Source: Parasponia andersonii (Eukaryota > Streptophyta > Magnoliopsida > Rosales > Cannabaceae). Taken from it: DNA of 64,000 bases. Where the stretch lies: NCBI GenBank assembly GCA_002914805.1, contig JXTB01000024.1, positions 581,525-645,524 on the forward strand. The letters run 5' to 3'. Positions 11,373-21,966 of the stretch are shown one piece after another. Position 1 is the stretch's first letter; each line of letters begins with the position of its first letter. Both the position numbers and the translations under genes were made by a program. The notes under the pieces are model-generated. The model saw only the letters and a program-made list of their open reading frames with translations, was not told where the DNA came from and did no database searches.

Positions 11373-14300
11373 CTATTGCTCAAAGCATGAGCCAGGGCCA
11401 TTTGGAGGAGTTCGAGCCAATTTGTTTGTGACTGGTGCAGCTTGAACTCCACGTCTGTTCAAGAGACATCTGAAGTAATGCAACCGAGGTAATGCGGTTT
11501 CGTTAATGTTTCCAGTGGATATGGCCACCTCCTTGCTCCACAACCGCTCTATGGGGAAGAAAGTAAAGAAGTTTAAGTTTACCATTTGCTTAAAGCACAC
11601 TAAGATCAGGCCAAAACAGTTGCATATCTAGTGGATTGTACCATGTTCTCAAAAAAAAAAAAAAGGAAAAAAAAAAAAAAGAGAAGAACAACTAACCGAA
11701 AGCAAACAGCAGAAGAATTTTAGTATGCACTTGCTTGATTTTTTAAATGTTTTGTTGTATCTGGATTGAAATACGACTAATAAGATGCTTATCCAATTAG
11801 GCCCCACTTTGCACTGTTAGAGTTCGTGACCCGAATTCTATTTGCCCTTGGCCCGAAAACTTCGCAGTGCGACATATGTGGCAATTTTGTAATTGGGAGA
11901 AATTTTGAAATCTGTGGTGGAAGCGGAGGGATCGGGCCGATAGGCCCGATCCCGAAGCCCATCACTGGTCTCGTTGGGAGTGCGGGAGCCCCCGCGGTAT
12001 GGACATGTTTTATTGGGCCGTTTTGTCCGTACAGTTTTCGTCCGTACACATATGTATTTTAGGGTTTTGAGATTATATATATTTTGACTTGGTCATGTAA
12101 AACATTACCTTCTGTAACTTATTTTTCGACATAGTGAAATTTCCTCCCCTGCCAGTGGTTTTTCCTGATTAGGGTTTTTCACTTAAATCTGTGTGTTCTT
12201 GTTTTTCATCCTTTTGTCGATTATCGTTTGGTAATTTTTAACATGCACCTTATGCAGCAATTAATGGACCTAGATGCCAATCTAGTGAAAAATCTCTCTC
12301 TATCTAACTCCTAGCTCATACTTGAACTGACTCATTTTCAGTGGGAAACAATCTGGACTTCACTCCACGTGTTGAGAAACTACAAAGACTAATTAGTTTA
12401 TCTTCAAGGAAAGTTCCAAGTACAAACGACCATGAGACTTCAGTAAACTTTCAATCTTAATAACGTTGGATAGTTGAAAAATGCACGATACCTATAGGTA
12501 TTTAATTTCATCTTTGGAAAAGTCTACAAGTCCAAATCACTTGAAAGTGACTGCCCAAATTAGCAATAGAAAGGCAAGTGCATAAAAGTTCATAATACCC
12601 TCTGCAGCAATACCACGAAGGTGCTAAGAACTAATGCAAATTTGAGATTTCCAGAGCAACTTATAAAGATAATTTAGTTTCGTCAAATTGCATACCTGCA
12701 GCAGCTGCAGCTCGAGGCCAAATTGTTTGCTGAACATTTGATGTATCAGCTATCTCAGCCCACATGCAAACTTCTCCACCAAGAACAAGCTTTTGCTGAG
12801 AAGCATCATCTATTCCTTCTAGTGGTTCGGCAGTGTAAACTTCATTCCACGGGACATCTAGGTGGTCAAGATACCAAACACCTTGATTACTGAAAATGCA
12901 TCTGAAACCTTTGGCAACTGCCTTTGGACAAACCCCTGGGCCCAACCTAATACGGTAAAAAGACAAATTATGCTTGACAGCATTATATATTTTGCGTGAT
13001 GTCACAAGAAAACTGCACGCTGGGATAGAAAATTCACCAGTTATGCACTACAGTCTTTGGATGAAGGTTTTCTGCAAAAGTATTGAAGGTTTCTTCCCTA
13101 TAAAGAAAGTTAAATCCATCATTATTTGACATTATAAAACAATAATACAGTTTTGTAAAACAACTAGAATGAATTCCCACAGAACAGTTGACACCTTAAT
13201 AGTTCATTACAGAAACAGTGGTTATTTCTCTAGGCATTGTTCAAGGCCATACTCATATACAAGCGAATACATGGACAAAACCAACTTTAAAATACATGAA
13301 AGAATATGAAGACATTAACATACAACATACCAATTTACAGGGGTCCAATTTTTTGAAAGTGCTATCTCTTGTGCTCTGAGTACAAAATATTGATATGCTT
13401 CTTTGGTAGTAATGTTCTTATCCTGAAGCCTACAATAATATTATAGATACCCTAATCAGATATGCATAAAAAAATAACTAATTAAGACATGAATAACATT
13501 CAACATAAAAGATATTTAACCATGAGTTTATAGCTCAAGGTTTTTGCAAGGCAGTAATCTTTTAAACCACATTTACTTTCGACTAACTTTTTTGATGCTT
13601 GTCCTCCCGCAGAACCCCACAATCTTTAGAGGCAGGAAACTCTAACATATTGCTAGGTAGGTCCCCATAAGGAATCGAACCCCATACCTCATAGGAGCAA
13701 ACCATGAGCCTCACCACTTGACCCAACCCTCATGGGTCACATTTACTCTTGACTAATTGAACAAAAAACAACTAAAAGATGTTCTTCAATTGAACACAAA
13801 CGGTTAGATTACCATTGCTTCACATGTGGAGTAGAGTTCCAGCAACCTGCCAGAGAAAGGTTTCAGCAATAAGTTCAGTCCATACTATAGGAAAAAGACC
13901 AATTGGAAATAAGAAAGTTTATATGCTTTCTCCTTCGTGATATCAAGAACTATACACGCATTAGAAGAAAATTACTATCAAGCAAGAAAGAAATCTCTAG
14001 GAGCTGTATTTCTTCATTTTCCTATGTATTTTTTTTGACTCAGAGATTCAAAGATGGACTTGTCTATTTGTCCTACTTTTGGCCATAATGGAATCTTAGC
14101 TCACAACAACAAAGCTTATTTTACTAACCTGTATTAACTTCATCACCACCCAAGTGGAATAGCTCGAAGGGAAAAATCTTTCTCATATCTGTATGAAAAA
14201 TAAATTTCATATATCAATGAAGTCCAAAAGAAAAATTTTGCAGCAACTTTACGTAGAGATATCTTGTGTAACACTTAAAAAGTCAACAACAATAAGTAAA

Positions 14301-15192
14301 AGTAAAAAATGTTACCATAATAAGAAGACATAAAGCTAGAATATTTGAAACAAGCTAGAAATGTTTACACCAGCACTAGGTGGATCAAGATGGAGAAAAA
14401 CTGTTCAGATATCATTTATCTAAAAAAAGAATACTAGCACTAGTCTCTGGAATTTTCTGCTTTGTACCATGAAAAGTTTCTTGAGAAGGAAAAGGATGCT
14501 AAAGAGTATGTGATTAGAACTATAACCAAAACTTCATGCTCAAGCTAGAAGTAATTTTTCTTGCGTATTTGAATCTGAAATAAGAAAATTTTCAATTGCA
14601 ATATCAAAGAAATTAGATGATTCACTTATATAAACATTTGAACATTCCATGCAGCTACGTTACAAGTTCAGAATTCTACAAATAATGACACAAAATATAG
14701 GTTTTCAACAGATATGTGCAGGCTGTGCAGCACCTACTGCAGAAATCTTTGACTAAAAAGAAAAAGGAGATATCAAATTTACATCAGAAAGAGACGGCCA
14801 AGTCTCAGAAGGACCTCAACTAATCATACAGTTTCTAAACGCGCAGCAAAATAGAGCAAACAGAAAGAAATACTGATAATACAATCAGAAAGAATTTTCC
14901 GTGGAGCTTAACCTGTCAGAATGCCAGTAATTACATCAAAAGTATAATTCTTTGAAACATCAAGCGGCTCCCTGCAGGTAGAATTAGGCCAAAGATCGGG
15001 ATATCCTTTGCCCCTGCTCAAAGTGGATTAATACTAAGATTAAATTTCATTAACGGAAACAGCATATGAGAATATGACTTTAAGGTAATACCCAGATACT
15101 ATATTCAAAACTAAAAGATTCTAGCTCAATCAAGAATCACCAAGTAGTTAATGACTCATTAAAAACAAATGACGACAACAACAAATCTCCAA

Positions 15193-15223
<31 letters not shown>

Positions 15224-18200
15224 CACAAACAAAAACAAAGTAAAACAAAACAAAACAAAATCCCTTGCTCTCGTTCTAAGATCTCTCAACAAGAACAATA
15301 AAATCACAATACAAGTTTTGGACAAATTTTACATTTAGAAAGGCTTTACCATGATTCTGCATGACCAGGGACATCTACTTCAGCCATAATGTTAATGCCT
15401 GCCCATAATGCACGGATATCATCAGGAAACAGGTCCAAAAACGAGAATATCTCAAACCCAAATGCAATTGAACATTTCTACTCTTGAAAATTAAGGTAAC
15501 ATCTGCATTACTTTTGTCCTCAGATTGAAGATTCCATATTTTTATGTTGCACCAGTGTCTTGAAAAAAATAATAATAATAACAACGTAAACGTACAATAA
15601 ATAAAAATTACATAATAATGACAATAATTTCTAACAGTAAAAAGTTTCAACGCACCTCTTAGCTTGGCATAGCTTTACATTGATATGCAGTAATTCCGAA
15701 AAGAAAACATACAACAATAGTATTAATTAATGTATAAACTGCATAAAAATAAGCAGATAAACAAGAAGGCCGCAAAAAAGAAAAGTACTTATAGTGTGTT
15801 CCGCCATAGCATCACTTTTAAAGGTTCATTTTTTTTTCCCACTAAAATAATTCTTTTTAGTTCTCTGATCTCAGGGAAGGTAATAACAAATTTTGAGGGG
15901 GGGGGAGTGGTGGAGAGAGGATTAAACCCTGCTGTTACTTGTACTTCGTTTTATTCAACGTGATCTATAATCCTAACACGAGGAAGCTAATAATAGAGAA
16001 GAAATATACAAAAGACTACTGGAAGAATTATGAAAACACTATAAAAGTACAACTTAGCTCAAACTTGCAAATTTTAAATGGACATTAGAAAGCTATGGAA
16101 AACTACAGAACCCATACTTGACGATTTCAATTGCATCCTCTATTGTGTAGCGCTCCCACTTTGTATATGCACCTCTCCATAAATTTGGATATGAAGGTAT
16201 TTCTATAGGAAATGACTGCTCATCTATGACGTGCCAATGAAGAACATTCTACTAAATGCGATTCTCATATCAGTATCATAAGAAGAATTATTAGAAAAAC
16301 AAAGAAAGCATACATTAATAAGGCCAAGTCACAAGAAGTTTATAATCATTCAATTGAACCCTTTTATTTTCATATGAAACAAAACGAGACCAAAATTTAA
16401 CAAAGAATATTAACAAGAAAAATATAATCAGGGGAACCGAAGTCCTCTTAAACAAAAAAACGAAGATGTGAGTTGAACCTTTATAAAGATGGGAATGCAA
16501 TTGAAGGAGAATCGTATCTTACAAGTTTAGCATATGACATAGAGTCAATTATCTGTTTCATTACATCGATTGGTAAATAGTGCCTTGACGTATCTGCAGA
16601 AAAGGTAAAAATATGGGCACTAATTACAATCTACAAGATGAAATCCTGTGAAGATTAAAAATGAAGTATAACTGATACACGAAGAATGCAGATTACTCGG
16701 TCTTTGACAGACGAATTGTGACTTACCAAGCAAAAGCCCACGAAAAGCAAATCTTGGTTTGTCTTGAATATACCAGGGTGCTTGGTATACTAGCACAGAC
16801 TTAGATCCATAGTCAAAAGTACACAATTGGCTGAATGTCTGAAAATAATAGAAGATTAGCAAGGCTAATAAAAGAACGGTTCAAAAGTATGAAACAATAT
16901 ATAACCACACAATATATGCTCATCGATATATTTGTATGATCAACTTTGGAAGATAGCCCAGCTAGTCATTCCAACAACATTCAAATAAAATGGAAAACAA
17001 ACATGTAATAATTGTTTCTACAAAGTTCTTTATACATCTACTTGGAATTGCAAAGGACTTCCCAAAACCCATTAACCAACTTGTTAGCGCTGCAACATAT
17101 GCGATTCGTGTCTGCTAATATAGAAACTACATCAACAGCTCTAATCTTTCATAATTGTCGGTTCAAGCACGAACTTCCAGTAAATACAGACACCAGTAAG
17201 AGAGAAACTTAGCGCAATATTGTTCCTTCCTTATTTTGCAATCAGTTTATCAAGAATCATGTTGCAGCAGCATTAAATCCTAATTGGTTCAATGCAGAGT
17301 ACGCTCGTGATCTAAGTATTCAAGAGTCAGAAACAGGGGGTATGAGTTCATTTATTGGTCATTCTCATGCTTTGGAAAGTCAAAAATCATTACGTACCTC
17401 CAAACCCCGCAGTGCACCATATACAGTGTTTGCCTGCAATAAAAGTAATATTAGCATCAATGAACATAAAACCACAAAGCAAAACAGTGTAGAACGACCT
17501 CAGTTTACTTGCAAGCACTTTACTTGCAAGCACAAATCAACTACTAATACTTTGAACTTAACAAGACACAACTAAGACCTTACTTTCAATAATAAATAAT
17601 AATCAGCATAAACATGACTGAATCACAATCTAGATCATTGCCCAGACCAAATTGATGCATGTCATGAAAGCTAACACCTTAAAACCTCTCTGGCTCAAAT
17701 AGCATTTGGAATATTATTCAGTGCAACTATTAACTTATGTCACACATAAGAAAGAGAGGTAATTCCTCCGTAGTTACCATTAAGTCGATGTTGAGTTCAT
17801 AAATAAGATAATAACAACAGCAGTTTAAGTGTAAGTGAAATAAGTCATCTAATAATCAAAATTACAACACAGTTTTCATCTGGGTCTCAATAAAAATATC
17901 CTTAAGAACAACACAAAGATACTAAGAAACATAAACTCAAAACTCAATTTACCTCAATGGTCACTTCACCAATAATCGATTGCCCATCATTCTTAGCTAC
18001 GTACAAGGTATAGCTCTCATCCACACCAAGTTGAAGCTGCCCCCCACCAAAAAAAAAAAAAAAAGAAAAAAATCTTGATCAGTAAGTACTTGCCTTAAAA
18101 GCAAAATCCACCACTACGAGCATAAACATATATATATATATATATATAGTCAAAACCCAACTCACATCTTCGCTATCCGAATCGACTACAATCCTCAACC

Positions 18201-18543
18201 TGGTAATATCATACACGGGCCTCTTTCCCCTGAGTAAACTAAACGGAGAAACCCCAGTAGTGTGCTTGAATATAATCCCTTTGTATCGATCAAAAGCTGC
18301 TCTAACAATGGCGGAGTTGCCTCCATTTCCGGCTCCGATGAGTGAGAGGCCTGGGTCGACGGAGAGTGTGTCGTTGCCGGAAGTGAATTCCGTCGGAAGA
18401 GGCCACAGGTACGTGAGCGAGCCGTTGACTTCCGGTTCTGAGTGGACCGTACCGCACAGTACAGGGGAACAGAAGAGAAATAGAAAGAAGGAGAAGAAGA
18501 CATGGATCCTTGCTTTGAGAGGTTTTAAGGGAATGGAGAACAT
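11373..18543 (-). CDS. HEXO1: Beta-hexosaminidase, GH20 family (HEXO1 type), 15 exons
   Basis: The gene encodes a 552-aa beta-N-acetylhexosaminidase that trims terminal GlcNAc/GalNAc from N-glycans; HEXO1 in Arabidopsis is vacuolar. Exons on the minus strand, 5' to 3': 18543-18166, 18036-17953, 17433-17398, 16838-16727, 16593-16523, 16248-16118, 15672-15656, 15398-15350, 15013-14913, 14188-14129, 13846-13813, 13429-13331, 13097-13038, 12946-12696, 11548-11373. All introns are GT-AG and the spliced length is 1659 bases with no frameshift. The N-terminus has a hydrophobic signal peptide (FFSFFLFLF). The GH20 core includes DVPGHAESW and the catalytic pair D342-E343 in HLGGDEVNT. About eight N-glycosylation sequons are present. 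The upstream in-frame Met at 18585 would precede the signal peptide, so 18543 was chosen. The last codons read GSCFEQ and then TAG. Confidence 0.95.
11790..12062. other. GC-rich insert with perfect palindrome in the last HEXO1 intron
   Basis: This block is much richer in G+C than the rest of the intron. At 11928-11953 a perfect 11-bp stem, GGGATCGGGCC, is separated from its complement by the loop GATA. Both strands are open for about 80 codons, but neither product is recognised and no intact element ends were found. It is probably a fragment of a transposable element. Confidence 0.5.
13587..13738 (-). mobile_element. tRNA-derived SINE in a HEXO1 intron, with target duplication
   Basis: On the minus strand the element opens with GACCCATGAGGGTTGGGTCA. 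It contains an A-box-like GGTCAAGTGGTGAGG and a B box GGTTCGATTCC, and ends in a short A tail (CATCAAAAAAG). It is bounded by an 18-base target duplication: ACATTTACTTTCGACTAA at 13569-13586 and ACATTTACTCTTGACTAA at 13739-13756 (two mismatches). It lies between HEXO1 exons 11 and 12, in the sense orientation of the host gene. Confidence 0.85.
15656..15672 (-). other. 17-bp micro-exon of HEXO1
   Basis: The exon CTATGCCAAGCTAAGAG is flanked by AG and GT. It joins the previous exon (phase 2) to the next exon to encode N-Y-A-K-L-R-G, the segment expected before INIMAEVDVPGHA in this family. Skipping it would shift the frame. Confidence 0.85.
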
Positions 18544-18610
18544 GGTTCTTGCAAATTCACTGTAATAGATAGATAGTAGATACATACATATGTATATGGA
18601 GAGAGAGAGA

Positions 18611-18846
18611 GAGAGAGAATTTTAGCCTTAAAGGATCTCTTTCAAAAAAAAAAAAAAAAAAAAAAAAAGCCTCAAGGAATCATAAGAGTTGGTGGAACCA
18701 TTTGAGGCTTCTGAGCTAAGTTGCAAAGCGAGAGAGAATTTTAGCCTTAAAGGATCTCTTTCCAAAAAAAAAAAAAAAGAAAAAGGCTCAAGAAATCATC
18801 AGAGTTGGTGGAACCATTTGAGTCTTTTGAGCTAAGTTGCAAAGCG
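18611..18846. repeat. 119-bp tandem duplication upstream of HEXO1
   Basis: Two copies start at 18611 and 18730, each beginning GAGAGAGAATTTTAGCC and ending GCTAAGTTGCAAAGCG. They differ at a few positions and in A-run length. They lie only about 70 bases upstream of the HEXO1 start codon, in its leader or promoter. Confidence 0.85.
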
Positions 18847-19785
18847 TTTAGGATAAGAAACGACATCGGTATCCAAAAAAAAAGACAAGAAACGACATGC
18901 TGGGATCAGGCTTGACGGGTGTCGTTGCATTGCACGGTTGGCCAAGTGACAAAGCTCGATGACTACAGACTACCGTTACACTACAGATAGATAGAGAAGG
19001 GCCTTTAGGAAGACTCAGGCCCAAAAAGTCATGATAATTCAAAGTAACACCAAGAATAAATTAGGTGAATACCACTTTTTTTTCTTCATTAATTAAATCT
19101 ACCATCATACTACCTTTTTAAATAAATTATTAATAAATTCTTGACGATCTTGATAGATTCTTGACATATTCTTGATAAATTTTTGACGTATTCTTAATTA
19201 ATTTTTACAGATTCTTGACTAATTCCCTCTCAAAAATGATAGAATCTAATAGTGATAGTATATTTAGTTAAATATTTGAAACAATGGTAATTATCTATCC
19301 CCGAGTATCAACATCACCTCCTCTAGCCCAAACTAGTCATTTAACTTGTCCTTTCCGTTTTCCCTTTTTGAAAAAAAAAAAACGGTTTTCAATTTGGGAC
19401 GTGCTAAACCCATGAGTATTTGAACTATTTACATTTGTAATTTTAATTACAATTTTTTCAGAATTAAAATTACTAAAAAAAGATAAGTTAATAGTTACAT
19501 GCAATGCGAAATATGTTTTTGAATGTGTATAGTGCAAATGGTGATATATTTAGAAATTTTCTTATCAAACAACACACAAAAAGGGGGGGAAAAAAAAGAT
19601 GAAAAGAAAAACATAAATTTCTTTAATCATAAAAGATAAAAGATAAGGAATAAGATAATCTAAAGAAGAGTTTATAGAGGGCAAAAAAAAGATGAAAAGA
19701 AAAACATAAATTTCTTTAATCATAAAAGAATGAAAAGATAAGGAATAAGATAATCTAAAGAAGAGTTTATAGAGAAAGATCTAAA

Positions 19786-19822
<37 letters not shown>

Positions 19823-20810
19823 TACATGAGAAATTTAGGTGGATAACTAATATTTTAAATTTGATTAAATAGATGTCCATTTTTTAAATTTTAAAGCTAA
19901 ATGTCTATATATATATAATTTTACACTTGGTAAATAAATATGTTTACTAATTTTAGTTATTATGTTGAAATGTACTAGGTATATAATTTTTTATACTTAG
20001 TATATAAGATTTTATACTTGGTATTTAGGCATATATACGGGGTATTTTGCTATAATATTTGACAAAGAGACATTTACTTAAATTGGACTCAAAATTTGGT
20101 CATATTTCTATGTGGCCCTAAATACATATATGTAATGCAATATGTATATTTAGAGAATTAAATAGATTCTTTAGAAGAAAAAAACACACATCAAAGAAAG
20201 AAAAAAATCAGTCATCTTATATATTCGTCTATAAGAATATAACAATCCGTATATTTTTGTGATGAAAAAAAAATTGAATATATATAGTCTAAACAATAAT
20301 GGAATTAGAACTTCCCTTTCAGTTTTCATACAATGGTATTTATGTGTGGATAATATTTAAAAATAAATAAATAAAAAAATCACCACGTCTTATGTTTTAG
20401 AAGAAAAAAAAAATCCACACATTTTTACTAATATCAATTAAAATATTTTATTTGTATTCTTCTATCAGGTCTTACCAAATTCACGTATATAGTCAAAATT
20501 GTAGTTAAAAATTGTTGAAATAGAATTCAAAGTAAAAATTTTTGTATATTTAAAAGCAGTTATAGTTGGATTACTAGTTGATCATTTTTTGGTCCTAATA
20601 GTTGCCTTTTAGTTAAATTTGTGAATGATAATTGATAATTTTAAAAAATAAAGACATTTCTACAATAATTTTAAATTTTAATTTTGAACATATATTTGAA
20701 TATAGTGAGATTTGATAGAAAATCACCAATATAAAATTTTATCGATAGTAATAGTAATGAAAATACGCGAATTTTTTTTATTAAAAAGCTAAAAGTCTTT
20801 TTTTTTTATA
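18847..20810. other. Intergenic region upstream of HEXO1
   Basis: The region should include HEXO1 promoter sequence. A 93-base unit (GATGAAAAGAAAAACATAAA...) is duplicated at about 19590-19774, and a TA microsatellite lies at 19791-19819. Several short patches mention TATACTTGGTATATA-type AT repeats. No gene is visible. Confidence 0.6.
19590..19774. repeat. 93-bp tandem duplication
   Basis: Copies are marked by GATGAAAAGAAAAACATAAA at 19598 and 19691. They are nearly identical through GAGTTTATAGAG, apart from a small indel. Confidence 0.8.
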
Positions 20811-20815
20811 TTATT

Positions 20816-21625
20816 GTTGGAGCGGTTTTTCACCAGCTGTCCACGTGTCTCTGAACTGCTGATGTTATATCCTCCAACTGTCCACGTGTCCTTGCTATCT
20901 CAAAGAGCTTTTAACTTCAGGCAGGATCGGAGAGGAGGGGGAAGCTACCTGCAAAGACTCTCTGATGCTTAAGTCAGTTGTTTATCTTTGATTCAGGGTA
21001 GCAAAGATTTTGTTTTTCTTTATATGAGTATATCTTTTAAATATTTCTTTTTGTTTGCGTATATGCCTCTCTTTTGGGAACGCATGACTCATATATAAAG
21101 TCCTGAAATTGTGAACCTCATGGTTTTCAAGCCTAGAACCAAGTACCTTTTTTCATCAGGACTTACTCCAGAGATCATGGGCCGAGATTACCGTGATTCT
21201 CCATGCATCGTCGTAGCCTAGTTTCCGCCGTCCCATATGGCTCGAGTCTGTCAGGGGCGAGATTTGGACAAACCGTCATTCTGTCAGGACGGTTTGTCCT
21301 ATGCGTACACTTACTCAAGATCGCATTAAATGCTCTGTCTGGGTCTGGAGCCATGAGCTGCTTCCCATTATACTCTGGTGGAAGACCCTTGGGGCTCCCG
21401 ACCCTCAACTGTCGAGGTAAGAATCGGATTGGGCCGAGTCTATCCAGGGTCTGGGATGGGCTCGGCCCTAGCCTCAGACAGCCCAAGAGCCTATGTGGTA
21501 CCACGTGCGACTCGTGTAGCCTTTAATTAGTCACTCTAGACACGTGTCAGATGGTGTGCCCTGTTTATGACCTATTCTGCCACTTAATCGTCCACGTGGT
21601 GTATGATTTAGGAACGGGTCCCACA
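20816..21625 (-). repeat. 3' LTR of the Ty3/gypsy element
   Basis: On the minus strand it runs from TGTGGGACCC to CCGCTCCAACA. It holds five intact CACGTG G-boxes (20842, 20883, 21502, 21541, 21593) and a TATATATGAGTCAT block near 21085-21098. Confidence 0.93.
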
Positions 21626-21641
21626 ACTACCCCCATTTCTC
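21626..21641 (-). other. Polypurine tract of the Ty3/gypsy element
   Basis: On the minus strand GAGAAATGGGGGTAGT directly abuts the 3' LTR start TGTGGG. It is purine-rich except for three Ts. Confidence 0.75.
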
Positions 21642-21966
21642 TAGTTGATGGATTCGTATCCATCAAGTAGGGAAATCGTTTCTCCGTTCCTCCAATTTGA
21701 GGGATATACGTGGCTCCCCAATTGCGGACGTGGAGGCACGCCATCCCATGTCATAATTTTTCAAATTTCAAAATTCTGACGATTCGTTCTTCCTTGCTCT
21801 GCCCTTCTCCAAGAAAAACTCTTCGGCTCCCCTTCTTTAAAAGCCGCATTTACGCTCATTTCTTATTTTACCAAAATCTCAAAGTATTTCAGCTTTCTCA
21901 AATCTTAGGGTTTCCGTATCTTCTTTTTCCTAGAACCTTTCATCTTCTTCGATCACATCTAACACG

